Assembly (NCBI RefSeq): GCF_003182275.1
Contig: NZ_QGTR01000004.1
Coordinates: forward strand, 115,811-179,810
Direction: 5' to 3'
From: Hoeflea marina
GTDB lineage: Bacteria > Pseudomonadota > Alphaproteobacteria > Rhizobiales > Rhizobiaceae
Length of the DNA stretch: 64,000 nt
A program made the position numbers and the translations under genes. The stretch's first letter is position 1. The number at the start of each line of letters is the position of its first letter. A model generated the notes under the pieces. That model was not told the DNA's origin, did no database searches, and was given only the letters and a program-made list of their open reading frames with translations. Of the stretch, positions 26,852-35,815 are shown piece by piece.

Positions 26852-27795
26852 TTCAGCGACACCCTCGGATCGAGCCAGGCATAGGCGAGGTCCACGATCA
26901 GGTTGATGACCATGTAGAGACAGACGATCACCAGAATGACCCCCTGGATGACGGGATAGTCGCGGCGCAGGATCGATTGCACCACCAGTTGCCCAACGCC
27001 CGGCAGGGAGAACACGGTCTCGGTGACCACCGCTTCCGATATCAGCGCGGCGAAGGTGAAGCCGAAGGCGGCTGCAACGGAGATCAGCGCATTGCGGAAG
27101 ACATGCTTGATCGCCACCCGGGCCGGGTGCAGCCCCTTGGCGCGCGCCGTGCGCACATGGTCCTCGCGCTGCACGTCGAGCATGGATGCCCGCACCAGGC
27201 GGATGATCAGCGCCGCGTTGGGCGCGGCCAGCGTCAGGCTCGGCAGCAGCAGGTAGCGCAGATTGAGCAGGCCGCCTTCCTCATGGATGGAGGGGAAACC
27301 GGAACTGGGAAACCAGCCGAGCCAGACGGCGAAGATGAGAATGAGATAGAGACCGAGCCAGAAGGTCGGCACCGAGGCAAACAGCATGGCCCCGCCGGAG
27401 GCGAGCTGGTCGACCCAGCTGCCGTGCCGGGTCGCCGACATGACGCCGATCGGGATGCCGAGGATGATGATCCAGATCATGGTCAGCACCGCCAGCAGGA
27501 TCGAGGTCTCGGCGCCGCCGGCGATCACGTCCATCACCGGGGTGCGGAAAAAAACAGAGGTGCCGAAATCGCCCTGCAGCGCATGGCCGAGCCAGATGAA
27601 ATACTGAACGTAGATCGGACGGTCGAGGCCCATTTCCCGCGACAGCCGCGCCACATCCTCGGGCGTGGCCGAATCGCCAAGCAGGACGGCGGCCGGATCG
27701 CCGGGGATGAGATGGACGAAGAGGAAGACCAGGACGGAGGCCGCCAGCAAGGTCGGAACCAGGGCGAGAAGCCGTTTGAACGTGTATGCGAGCAT
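26848..27795 (-). CDS. Oligopeptide ABC transporter permease, OppB/DppB type
   Basis: 315 aa. The DppB/OppB start (YTFKRLLALVPTLL) and the coupling region RTARAKGLHPARVAIKHVFRNA are present, with six membrane helices. It is separated from the binding protein by a 71-base gap that contains a strong hairpin. Confidence 0.94.
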   Translation of the reverse strand: MLAYTFKRLLALVPTLLAASVLVFLFVHLIPGDPAAVLLGDSATPEDVARLSREMGLDRPIYVQYFIWLGHALQGDFGTSVFFRTPVMDVIAGGAETSILLAVLTMIWIIILGIPIGVMSATRHGSWVDQLASGGAMLFASVPTFWLGLYLILIFAVWLGWFPSSGFPSIHEEGGLLNLRYLLLPSLTLAAPNAALIIRLVRASMLDVQREDHVRTARAKGLHPARVAIKHVFRNALISVAAAFGFTFAALISEAVVTETVFSLPGVGQLVVQSILRRDYPVIQGVILVIVCLYMVINLIVDLAYAWLDPRVSLK

Positions 27796-27824
27796 GGGGA
27801 TGACCAGGATTTCCGGTGGAGAGC

Positions 27825-27849
27825 CCCTCCCCGCGGATCGCAGGGAGGG
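27825..27849 (-). terminator. Intercistronic hairpin after the binding-protein gene
   Basis: CCCTCCC (27825-27831) pairs with GGGAGGG (27843-27849), and the inner bases can pair further to leave a very small loop. There is no T run on the minus strand, so it resembles a transcript-stabilising or partial-termination hairpin that would make the binding protein more abundant than the permeases. Confidence 0.55.
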
Positions 27850-27866
27850 ACCTTCGATGCTTCAGC

Positions 27867-29408
27867 CTACTTGGAGACATTCCAGAAGGCGGGCCAGATG
27901 AGCGTGGCGTCCGCCAGGCCCTTCAGCTTGGGCGAGGCGATGTTGTAGGTGTAGACGTCGCCGGTCTTCATGGTCGGAACCTGCTCGTAGATGAGCGCCT
28001 GGATTTCGGCCCAGATCTTCTCGCGCTCGGCCGGATCGGAAGAAGCGGTGAACTTCGCCTTCAGCGCCGCCTTTTCAGGCGTGGCCCACCAGCCCGGATA
28101 GCTGTCGTTCATCACCGAGATCAGGATCGGATCGGGCACGAAGCCGTGGTGGGTGAAGAACATGTCCCACTGGTCGGCCTTGCCGCGCTTGTCGATCAGC
28201 GTCGCCCAGTCATAGACCTGCAGGTCGATGTTGAAGCCGGCCTGGGCCAGTTGCTTGGTGTAGACGATGGCGGAGTCGTAATGGAACGGATAGTTGGTCG
28301 AGACCATGAACTTGATCGGCTCGCCGTTGTAGCCGGCTTCCTTTGCCATCGCCTTTGCGGCTTCGGCATCGCCCTTCGAGAAGTTCTCTGCACCCGCTTC
28401 GGTGTACCAGACATTGCCCTTGGGCATGAACGAGCCGTTGGCGCGCCACAGCTGATCGGGACCGATGGACACCTGCAGCGCGGGAACCTTGTCGATGGCC
28501 GTCTGGATGGCGCGGCGCAGGGCGAAATTGTCCTTGAGCGGGCCTTCCTTGGAGTTCATGAACACCAGGCCGAACAGCGGGCTGCCGTTGACGATGGTCT
28601 TGACCGAGGCATCGGCATCGAGATCGGCGAACAGGTCGCCGGGAATGCTCTCGGCATAGTCATAGTCGCCCGCGCGCACGCCGGCCACGCGGGTGCCGAC
28701 ATCGGCCACCGGAATGAAGTGCAGCGTGTCGAATTCGGCGACGCGCTTGCCGCCATAGCCGTCCGGCTCGCCTTCGGGAGAAACGTAGCCGTCATAGCGA
28801 ACAAGCTCGACGTAACGGTTTGGCTCCCACTTGGAGAACTTGTAGGGACCGGTGCCGATGTAGCTTTCCGGCGCGATCGGCTCCTTGCCGGCGCCAGCCA
28901 GCACGGAAGCCGGATAGATTGCCGGGCCGCCGTTGATGAAGGCCATCAGGTTCTTCCAGGGACCAAAGGGAGCCTTGAGCTTGATGGTGATCTCATGATC
29001 GCCAGTCGCCTCGATGCTCTCGACATTGTCGAACAGCAGGGCGCCGCGCGAACCGAATTCACCCCAGCGCTTGAGCGAGGCCAGTACGTCGGCGGACGTC
29101 ATCGGCTCGCCGTTGTGGAAGCTCACGCCCTCGCGCAGCTTGATGGTGATGGTCTTGCCGTCGGCGCTGGTCTCGTCGCCGGCGGCGAGAAGCGGAACCG
29201 GAGCGTTGGACGAATTGAATGTGTAGAGCCCCTCGAACATGTGGTGGGCGATGGTCGTGGCCAGATCCGAGGTAATGACCTGCTGGTCAAGGCTCGGCGG
29301 CTCGCCGACCGTGGCATAGCGCAGCATGCCGTCCGCCATCGCGGAGCCGGTGCAGGCCAGCAACGCGCCCGCCATCACCGCAGATTTCAACCAGGTCTTG
29401 AGTTTCAT
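27867..29408 (-). CDS. Peptide/opine ABC transporter substrate-binding protein (SBP_bac_5)
   Basis: 513 aa from the ATG at 29408, with GGGGA six bases upstream; the ATG at 29414 abuts that site and is less likely. A Sec signal peptide ends near AMA|DGM at about residue 26. The family 5 pattern is clear: ATVGEPPSLDQQVITS, VSFHNGEPMTSADVLASL and IGTGPYKFSKWEPN. It is the first gene of the operon that continues through the permeases, ATPases, M81 peptidase and PLP enzyme. Confidence 0.94.
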   Translation of the reverse strand: MKLKTWLKSAVMAGALLACTGSAMADGMLRYATVGEPPSLDQQVITSDLATTIAHHMFEGLYTFNSSNAPVPLLAAGDETSADGKTITIKLREGVSFHNGEPMTSADVLASLKRWGEFGSRGALLFDNVESIEATGDHEITIKLKAPFGPWKNLMAFINGGPAIYPASVLAGAGKEPIAPESYIGTGPYKFSKWEPNRYVELVRYDGYVSPEGEPDGYGGKRVAEFDTLHFIPVADVGTRVAGVRAGDYDYAESIPGDLFADLDADASVKTIVNGSPLFGLVFMNSKEGPLKDNFALRRAIQTAIDKVPALQVSIGPDQLWRANGSFMPKGNVWYTEAGAENFSKGDAEAAKAMAKEAGYNGEPIKFMVSTNYPFHYDSAIVYTKQLAQAGFNIDLQVYDWATLIDKRGKADQWDMFFTHHGFVPDPILISVMNDSYPGWWATPEKAALKAKFTASSDPAEREKIWAEIQALIYEQVPTMKTGDVYTYNIASPKLKGLADATLIWPAFWNVSK

Positions 29409-29470
29409 TGTCATTCCCCTTTTCTGATTCACTCACTGGGTCCGCCGGCGCCGCCTAAACCGCGCCTTCG

Positions 29471-29496
29471 TGAAAGAAATTTACATTTCAGTGAAA
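29471..29496. promoter_or_regulatory. Palindromic operator candidate between binding-protein and RidA genes
   Basis: TTTCAGTGAAA at 29486-29496 is a perfect palindrome, and TGAAA at 29471-29475 with TTTCA at 29486-29490 forms an overlapping inverted repeat. The site is in the 164-base divergent region and resembles TGAAA/TTTCA operators reported for RpiR-type regulators; the RpiR-type gene is two genes away. Confidence 0.5.
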
Positions 29497-29572
29497 GTAC
29501 GTCAATTGAAATTTGCATACCGCTCATCTTCAGCGTATTTTCTCGTAAGTTTTTTCCATAATGGAGTTTCCA

Positions 29573-29971
29573 ATGTCAGACGCTGCTCATCGGATCACCC
29601 GATACGAAACCGCCGACCTGGCCGCCGGCGGTCAGCGACGCCCATTTGCAAAGGCCGTTCGCGCCGGAGATTTCGTCTATGTCTCCGGCCAGGTGCCAGC
29701 GCTGGATGGCGAGATCGTCAATGGCGGAATCATTGTCCAGACCGAACAGGTGATGACCAACATCATCAGCGTTCTGGAACTGGCCGGGTGCGGGCTCGAG
29801 CATGTGGTCAAGGTCAATGTCTGGCTCGATGACCCGCGCGACTTCTCCAGCTTCAACAGCGTGTTCGAAAAGTACTTTCTCGACAATCCGCCCGCCAGGT
29901 CGACGGTACAATCGGCGCTGATGGTCGACGCCAAGGTGGAAATGGATGTAATAGCTTACAACCCTTTATAG
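29573..29971 (+). CDS. RidA/YjgF family enamine/imine deaminase
   Basis: 132 aa with the ATG at 29573, chosen because GGAG is six bases upstream (an earlier ATG at 29561 is part of that site). The substrate-binding arginine is in PPARSTVQSALM near the C-terminus and the FVYVSGQVPALDGEIV strand is typical. RidA proteins hydrolyse reactive enamines released by PLP dehydratases, which fits the DSD1-type enzyme in the divergent operon. Confidence 0.93.
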   Translation: MSDAAHRITRYETADLAAGGQRRPFAKAVRAGDFVYVSGQVPALDGEIVNGGIIVQTEQVMTNIISVLELAGCGLEHVVKVNVWLDDPRDFSSFNSVFEKYFLDNPPARSTVQSALMVDAKVEMDVIAYNPL

Positions 29972-29986
29972 CCAGGACAGCGCGGC

Positions 29987-30865
29987 ATGAACAAGGTCAT
30001 CGACATTATCCTGCAGATGCGGCGGCTCGACGGTGAGTTGCCCAAGCGCGAACAGCGGGTGGCCGACTTCGTGCTCGCCAATCTCGAGCAGGCCGCCTAT
30101 CTGCGCCAGTCGGAAATCGCCAGGGCGGCGGGCGTGTCGGACGCCACGGTCAACCGCTTCTGCATCTCACTGGGCTGCGAAGGCTTCCGCGACTTCAAGA
30201 TCAGACTCACGCAGAGCGTGGCCGTCAGTCTCCAGTATCTGGGTGGTCCGGGCAACGACAATTCGGTCTCCGACCAGCTGGTGGTGCAGGTCTTCGGCGC
30301 GCTGGTCGACACGCTCAACCTGGTGCGCCAGCAGCTCGACAGCGAAGCCATCGAAGCCGCCATCGACCTGCTCGCCGGCGCCCGAAGGATCGCTTTCTTC
30401 GGGGTCGGCGGCGGTTCCGCCAATGTGGCGCGCGAAGGCGCCAACCGGTTCTTCCGCTTGGGCGTCCCCGCCGAGGCCCATGCCGACGGCTACTTCCAAC
30501 GCATGCTTGCCTCGACGCTCGACAAGGGCGATCTGGTGTTTGCCATTTCGCAGAGCGGCTCGCCCGCAGAGCTGCTCGACAGTGTGGCGATCGCCAAGCA
30601 ATACGGTGTCAAGTCGATCAGCCTGACCAAGCGCGGCTCGGAACTTGCCCACGCCACCGACGTGGCGATCGAGATCGACATTCCCGAGGACCACGACATC
30701 TACAAGCCGTCGGCCTCGCGGCTGGCCTACATCGCCATCATCGACGTGCTCGCCGCGGGCACCGCACGCCGCAGGCCCGAACAGGTCAAGGAATATCTGC
30801 GCCGTATCCGCACCTCGCTGGTGCCGCTGTCGAGCGATCCTGGACCGAAGCCGATCGGTGACTGA
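29987..30865 (+). CDS. RpiR/MurR-family transcriptional regulator (HTH + SIS)
   Basis: 292 aa. The N-terminal HTH_6 domain is at residues 5-80 (QRVADFVLANLEQAAYLRQSEIARAAGVSDATVNRF) and the SIS phosphosugar-type domain covers about 125-260 (RRIAFFGVGGGSANVA, VFAISQSGSPAELLDS). It follows RidA by 15 bases in the same operon and is the obvious regulator for the divergent peptide-uptake operon. The effector is unknown; many rhizobial RpiR members bind non-sugar ligands. Confidence 0.93.
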   Translation: MNKVIDIILQMRRLDGELPKREQRVADFVLANLEQAAYLRQSEIARAAGVSDATVNRFCISLGCEGFRDFKIRLTQSVAVSLQYLGGPGNDNSVSDQLVVQVFGALVDTLNLVRQQLDSEAIEAAIDLLAGARRIAFFGVGGGSANVAREGANRFFRLGVPAEAHADGYFQRMLASTLDKGDLVFAISQSGSPAELLDSVAIAKQYGVKSISLTKRGSELAHATDVAIEIDIPEDHDIYKPSASRLAYIAIIDVLAAGTARRRPEQVKEYLRRIRTSLVPLSSDPGPKPIGD

Positions 30866-30912
30866 CACCCCGGCGCGGTCGGCAGCCCGGCCCCCGGCGC
30901 TGCGGATGCCAG

Positions 30913-32607
30913 CTACCGTCGGGCGGCGGCGTCCGCCAGGATGAAGGCGGCCGCCTTCTCCGCGATCATCAGCGTCGGCGAATTGGTGTTGCCGCTGGTG
31001 ATGGCCGGCATCACGCCCGCATCCACGACGCGCAGGCCGGCGACTCCCCTCACCCGCAGGTGGCTGTCCACCACCGCCATCGGATCGCCGTCCGCGCCCA
31101 TCCGGGTGGTGCCCACCGGATGGAAGATGGTGCTGGCAATGTCGCCGGCGAGCCTCGCCAGCTCCGCGTCGGTCTGGAACTCGACCCCCGGCTTCCATTC
31201 GACGGGAGAGTATTTCGCCAATGCCGGCTGCCCCACGATCCTGCGGACCTGGCGGATGCTGTCGGCGGCGATCCTGCGGTCGGCATCTGTGCTGAGATAG
31301 TTGGGCGAGATCGCCGGCGCGTCGCCCGGCCGCGGCGAGCGGATCTCCACCTTGCCGACGCTGGTCGGGTTGAGATTGCACACGCTCGCCGTGAAGGCAG
31401 GGACGCTGTGCAGCGGCTCGCCGAACGCATCCAGGCTCAGCGGCTGGACGTGATATTCGAGATTGGCATGGGGCCGGGCGGGATCGGACCGGGTGAAGGC
31501 GCCCAGTTGCGAAGGCGACATGCTCATCGGCCCGCTGCGGGTGAAGGCATATTCCATGCCGATTCTCATCCTGCCCAACAGGCTGCCGGCAAGGACGTTG
31601 AGCGTCTTGGCGCCGGTGACCCGGAACACCGACCTGATCTGCAGGTGGTCCTGCAGGTTCGCCCCAACGCCCGGCAGATCGACCGTGACTGCAATGCCAT
31701 GTGCGGCGAGCAGCGCGGCCGGGCCGATCCCCGACAGTTGCAGCAGCTTCGGCGAGCCGATCGCCCCGGCCGACAGGATCACCTCCCGCCGCGCCCGGAG
31801 CTCCAGCCGCCGGCCCTGGCGCATGACGATGGCGCCGACGCAACGCCGGCCGCCGTCCGCCCCAGGCTCGATGACCAGCCGTTCAACCTCGGCCTCGGTC
31901 CACACCGACAGGTTCTTCCGCCGCCTGGCAGGCCGCAGGAACGCCTTCGACGTGTTCCAGCGCCAGCCCGATCTCTGGTTGACCTCGAAATAGCCGACGC
32001 CTTCGTTGTCGCCGCCGTTGAAATCCGCGGTTCTCGGCACTCCCGCCTGCACCGCCGCATCGGCGAAGGCCTCGAGGATGTCCCAGCGCAGGCGCTGCTT
32101 CTCGATGCGCCATTCGCCGCCATGGCCGTGCATGTCGGAAAACCGGCCGTTGCCGCCGGTTTGCGGGTCGGCGCCGGCGTCCAGCCGGTAATGGTCCTCA
32201 TGGGCCTTGAAGGCGGGCAGGACATTGGCCCAGGACCAGGCGTCGTCGCCGGTGATTGCGGCCCAGTTGTCGTAGTCGCGGGCCTGGCCGCGCATGTAGA
32301 TCATGCCGTTGATCGAGGAGCAGCCGCCAAGAGTCTTGCCGCGCGGGTAGCGCAGGCTGCGCCCGTTCAATCCTGCGTCGGGCTCGGTGGTGTAGAGCCA
32401 GTCGGTGCGCGGATTGCCGATGCAGTAGAGATAGCCGACGGGAATGTGGATCCACGGATAGCGGTCCTTCGTACCGGCTTCCAGCAGCAGCACCCGGTTC
32501 GAGGGGTCGCGGCTCAGCCGGTTGGCCAGCAGGCAGCCGGCCGAACCGCCTCCGATGACAATGTAATCGAATTGCTCCACGCTCCCCGCGGCGATCGGGC
32601 CGCTCAT
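30913..32607 (-). CDS. GMC-family FAD oxidoreductase (choline dehydrogenase-like)
   Basis: 564 aa from the ATG at 32607; no strong ribosome binding site marks this start, but the FAD motif YIVIGGGSAGCLLANRL begins 15 residues in, as expected. The GMC signature RGKTLGGCSSINGMIYMRG is near residue 85, and the C-terminal active site has FHPVGTTRMG and SGNTNSPTLMIAEKAA. It oxidises an alcohol with FAD. It is convergent with the RpiR gene (47-base gap) and seems to stand alone. Confidence 0.92.
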   Translation of the reverse strand: MSGPIAAGSVEQFDYIVIGGGSAGCLLANRLSRDPSNRVLLLEAGTKDRYPWIHIPVGYLYCIGNPRTDWLYTTEPDAGLNGRSLRYPRGKTLGGCSSINGMIYMRGQARDYDNWAAITGDDAWSWANVLPAFKAHEDHYRLDAGADPQTGGNGRFSDMHGHGGEWRIEKQRLRWDILEAFADAAVQAGVPRTADFNGGDNEGVGYFEVNQRSGWRWNTSKAFLRPARRRKNLSVWTEAEVERLVIEPGADGGRRCVGAIVMRQGRRLELRARREVILSAGAIGSPKLLQLSGIGPAALLAAHGIAVTVDLPGVGANLQDHLQIRSVFRVTGAKTLNVLAGSLLGRMRIGMEYAFTRSGPMSMSPSQLGAFTRSDPARPHANLEYHVQPLSLDAFGEPLHSVPAFTASVCNLNPTSVGKVEIRSPRPGDAPAISPNYLSTDADRRIAADSIRQVRRIVGQPALAKYSPVEWKPGVEFQTDAELARLAGDIASTIFHPVGTTRMGADGDPMAVVDSHLRVRGVAGLRVVDAGVMPAITSGNTNSPTLMIAEKAAAFILADAAARR

Positions 32608-33007
32608 CGCAGCGATCCACGGCGCCGGGCAGGCCGGCGGTCCATCCCTGCGTATGTCCGATGCTGCATTGGGCCCCCTCATCCGGCTGCAAGGTAGACG
32701 CGAAAGCAGTGGGAAATCCAATGCAAATCGTCCGCAGCCGAATTTTAACGGCCACCATCTGTCCGTTCGTGGCGTGGCGATCCGCGCGCGACTGGAGAGT
32801 GGGCAGTCACGGCGCCCGCCGCCCCTCACCTACCCGCGGGGGGTGGAGCCACCGGACACCAGCCGGAGGCCCGATGGTTCCGCGACCACAGGAGAGCAGC
32901 CGACGCCGGCATTTCAGCGGCGCATGTCATATCGGCTTGCCAAAGGTGAGCGAAATCCTGTCAGATGCGATCACTGCTTTGAACCGCCTCAATCAGGGGT
33001 CACCGCC
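32608..33007. other. Intergenic region upstream of GMC oxidoreductase and DUF6916-like gene
   Basis: 400 bases between divergent genes. No known RNA or complete gene is seen. A TTGAACCGCCTCAA stretch near 32980 is only a loose relative of the LacI operator described above. It presumably holds both promoters. Confidence 0.4.
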
Positions 33008-33301
33008 ATGCCCGACCTGAATGATCTCGATCTCGAAACCTTCCAGCCGCTGATAGGGTCCGGTTTCACCACCGCCCTGCCGTGGGGAGCAGTCACGCTG
33101 GTTCTGCGGGAGGCGACCGCCATGGGCAGCGGGCTGCGTCACGGCGGCGCGTTCTCGCTCCTGTTCAGCGGCCCCGGCCCGGACCTGATCGGGCAAGGCG
33201 TCCTGCGCCTGACCAACCCGGAGATCGGCAGTGTGGACCTGTTTCTGGTTCCGGTGGCCCAAAGCGCGCACGGAGTGGACTACGAGGCGGTGTTCACCTG
33301 A
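33008..33301 (+). CDS. DUF6916-like small protein
   Basis: 97 aa with AGGGG eight bases before the ATG. It is predicted all-beta, without signal peptide or membrane segment. The pattern LETFQPLIG ... FSLLFSGPG ... LRLTNPEIGSVDLFLVPVAQ ... YEAVFT resembles the DUF6916 family found next to tail-collar proteins in other bacteria. It is convergent with the GNAT gene and the two overlap by 22 bases. Function unknown. Confidence 0.75.
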   Translation: MPDLNDLDLETFQPLIGSGFTTALPWGAVTLVLREATAMGSGLRHGGAFSLLFSGPGPDLIGQGVLRLTNPEIGSVDLFLVPVAQSAHGVDYEAVFT

Positions 33302-33759
33302 GGCGGTCGCCAGTCCAGGAGGTCATAGACTCCCTTGTCCTGCCGGACGGCAAATCCAAGCCGCCGATAGAGCCGCATCGCCGGGTTGGCCTTTTCGACA
33401 TGGATCCCAACCGCCACGCCATTGGATGCCGCGCCGTCCATCACGTCCCGGAGCAGGGCCTCGCCGAAGCCCCGCCCCCGCGCCATGGGGACAAGCGCGA
33501 CGTCGATGATCCGGTGTTCCTCGCGCCGGAACTCGAGGCAGAGCCGCCCCACGGGCTTGCCCAGGTGTTCGATGATCAGCCGAAGCGCGTTCGGGAAGTG
33601 CCGGGCGTAATGGCTGTGCTGCGCCCGAAACTGCATGTCCAGGAAGTGGGCCTTCTGCGCCTCGCTCCACGCCAGTGGCGCGAGTTCCTCCCCGCGGGTC
33701 GAAGCATAGAGCGCCGACAGAAATCCGAGGTCGTCCGCAGTCTCGCGCCGGAATTCCAT
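33280..33759 (-). CDS. GNAT family N-acetyltransferase
   Basis: 159 aa from ATG 33759 with GGAAG eight bases upstream; an ATG at 33843, one base after the propeller-gene stop, would add 28 poorly conserved residues. The acetyl-CoA pyrophosphate loop ARGRGFGEALL and the following VEKANPAMRLYRRLGFAVRQD (motif B with the conserved Asn and Tyr) are clear. It is last in the leftward tail-collar/propeller operon and might modify one of those proteins; that is speculation from position. Confidence 0.87.
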   Translation of the reverse strand: MEFRRETADDLGFLSALYASTRGEELAPLAWSEAQKAHFLDMQFRAQHSHYARHFPNALRLIIEHLGKPVGRLCLEFRREEHRIIDVALVPMARGRGFGEALLRDVMDGAASNGVAVGIHVEKANPAMRLYRRLGFAVRQDKGVYDLLDWRPPQVNTAS

Positions 33760-33844
33760 CCCCCGGGCTTCCGCTCGGCGGAAACCGGGAACCGGACCGC
33801 CATCGGCTTGGCCAGTGACTCCCTTGGCGTGCCGCTCGTCCATG

Positions 33845-35125
33845 TCAGCTTGTTGCCGGCGGCGTCAGGTCGCGGACGATCCCGTAGGTGAAGATGCCGT
33901 TGTCGGCCAGCATCGTCCAGCCCGCGGTCCAGTGGGTGGAGTCCGGAGCAACCTGGGAAATGAACTTCACGCCATCGATCCTGTTCTCGCCCTGGAAATA
34001 GCTCAGCGAGCCGTCGGCGTTGTAGTCCATCGCCGCAAGGCCGAATCCGGGCGCGACGCCGATCTGCTGCCAGCCGCTCCAGACCTGCCTCTGGACCTCG
34101 GTCTGGTAGTTGGCGTGCAGGCCGAGATTTTCATCCAGCGCCACGAGGACGATATCGCCATCTCCGTCAAACGCGGACGTCACGTTCACCACTGCGGCGC
34201 CGATCATGCTCACCTGATGCCAGGCGGACCATGTCGTGGCGGCGGGCTCGGTCTGCCGGATCTGAACGATCTGCGCATTGACGCCCACCATGAAGATGTT
34301 GAGGAAGCCCGCGCGATCAAGGACCGCGGTCGGCAGCGAGCCGGCGGTGCCGCTTGCCGCATTATCGATACGGGTCCAGCCGGTCCAGTCCGCCGCGGTC
34401 AGCGCGGTATCGGCCGTCTGGGCGTTGACATACACCTCGGCGGCCTGCGGGTCCTGGCCCGTGGCCACGATCGTGATGCGGCCGTTGACATCGTTGACCA
34501 CCGTCATCCTTGCAAGGCCGTCGCCCGGCAGCTGGGTCCAGGCGCTCCACGGCGTTACCGGTGGTGCCGGTACCTGCACATGCACGGTGATCGGAGTGGT
34601 GGATCCCGGCGGCGTGACCTCTTCGGTGATGTCGATGATTCTGGCCGGATTCTGGTAGATCCACCAGACACCGCCGGTGGTGCCGTCAACGCCGAAGATT
34701 TCGACCCGCCCATTGGCGTCGCGCTGCATGGCCAGTTGCACGAAACCGGTCACCCCGCCGGGAAGACCGAGATCCACCGGCCCGTTCCAGCGCTCCGCAC
34801 CGCCGGGACCCTGCTGTGCCTCATCGATGTAGTGCACCGTGGCCGGCGCCGACTTGGTCAGGGCCGCCATCGCGACACGGCCGTCCATGGTCGAGCCGGT
34901 GCCCAGCACCATATAGGAGTAGCTTTCGTTGACCGGCGCCCACGTCCCGCTCCACGGCCCGTCGGGACTGGTCTGCGCGGTCCAGAGCAGATGATTGCCC
35001 TGATTGGCGTCGATGCCCACCAGCATGAGCCGAGAGAGTTCTGCGAAGGGAACGATGGCCGGCTCACCGGAGGGAAGGCGAACATGGTCTTTCAATCCGG
35101 CCGCCGGTGTTGCTGTGTCGCTCAT
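33845..35125 (-). CDS. Predicted seven-bladed lectin-like beta-propeller (PLL/tectonin-like)
   Basis: 426 aa from ATG 35125, with AGGAG seven bases upstream. Seven Trp-centred motifs recur at about residues 58-62, 113, 193-196, 247-250, 299-302, 349-352 and 399-403, of the form WSxW followed by a short loop, each preceded by a strand such as GRVEIFGVDG, GRITIVATG or GSLSYFQGE. This is the pattern of tectonin and PLL fucose-lectin blades. There is no Sec signal peptide. It lies between three tail-collar genes and a GNAT gene. Sugar binding is inferred from fold only. Confidence 0.7.
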   Translation of the reverse strand: MSDTATPAAGLKDHVRLPSGEPAIVPFAELSRLMLVGIDANQGNHLLWTAQTSPDGPWSGTWAPVNESYSYMVLGTGSTMDGRVAMAALTKSAPATVHYIDEAQQGPGGAERWNGPVDLGLPGGVTGFVQLAMQRDANGRVEIFGVDGTTGGVWWIYQNPARIIDITEEVTPPGSTTPITVHVQVPAPPVTPWSAWTQLPGDGLARMTVVNDVNGRITIVATGQDPQAAEVYVNAQTADTALTAADWTGWTRIDNAASGTAGSLPTAVLDRAGFLNIFMVGVNAQIVQIRQTEPAATTWSAWHQVSMIGAAVVNVTSAFDGDGDIVLVALDENLGLHANYQTEVQRQVWSGWQQIGVAPGFGLAAMDYNADGSLSYFQGENRIDGVKFISQVAPDSTHWTAGWTMLADNGIFTYGIVRDLTPPATS

Positions 35126-35276
35126 GATCAAGCTCCTTTTGCCGGACGTCCACCCGGATCGCCGGCGTCACTTCGAACACGTCCGGGATGTCCCGGTTTT
35201 CTTCAACACGCCGCGGCTGGCCTTGGCGACCGATCACGCCGGCAACTGCTGCAGCCTTCTGTCCATCGCTGTCGTC

Positions 35277-35804
35277 TCAAGCGCGCGACGGGTAAATGCC
35301 GAGAAGCGCGATAATGAAGTTCAGCGCCAGCAGCGGCTGCACATTTTCGTGGGGCAGATTGCCACCGGCGGGCGACAGCGACTGGGGGGCCATGTCCACG
35401 ACGTCGCTGCCGGCGTTTGGCTCGTAGACCAGTCCCCCCTGGGAGCGGGAGAAGGCGGCCGTCACGGAAGGCGCGTTGGTGTTCGGCGGCGTGGTCGCCG
35501 CGTGGGCGAGATGGGTGTGCGCCGGCATCGTCGCCTGCGTGATGGTGACCTCCTCCGTGCCGGTCATCTCGCCCAGAAAGCGCTCGGTAAGGCCTGGCCC
35601 GCGGCCGGGATGCATCGGCGCGCGGCCCTGCATGTTCGGCAAGGCGGTGGTGACGCGGCCGTCGCCGCCGTAGATGTTCCCGATCAGCGAGAACAGCGTC
35701 GTGTTCTGCGCGATCGGCACCACCTGCCCATCGCAGAAGGCCCAGCCGCGCGGCGCGAAATCGCCTGCAAAGATGCGGATCTCCGCGATAAACGGTTCGG
35801 ACAT
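35277..35804 (-). CDS. Phage-tail-collar / microcystin-dependent (MdpB-like) protein 3
   Basis: 175 aa. The N-terminus MSEPFIAEIRIFAGDFAPRGWAF is shared in form with the two upstream paralogues. The collar motif NTTLFSLIGNIYGGDGR followed by LPNMQGRAPMHPG is typical of the tail-collar domain. The C-terminus ends in the shared IALLGIYPSRA form. Eleven bases separate it from paralogue 2. No signal peptide. Confidence 0.9.
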   Translation of the reverse strand: MSEPFIAEIRIFAGDFAPRGWAFCDGQVVPIAQNTTLFSLIGNIYGGDGRVTTALPNMQGRAPMHPGRGPGLTERFLGEMTGTEEVTITQATMPAHTHLAHAATTPPNTNAPSVTAAFSRSQGGLVYEPNAGSDVVDMAPQSLSPAGGNLPHENVQPLLALNFIIALLGIYPSRA

Positions 35805-35815
35805 GTCAGCCCCCC

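Noticed and set aside
32976-32992. Third LacI operator (TTGAACCGCCTCAA)
   Set aside because: The right half departs from the TTCA consensus and the location upstream of the DUF6916-like gene is unrelated to the liv pathway.
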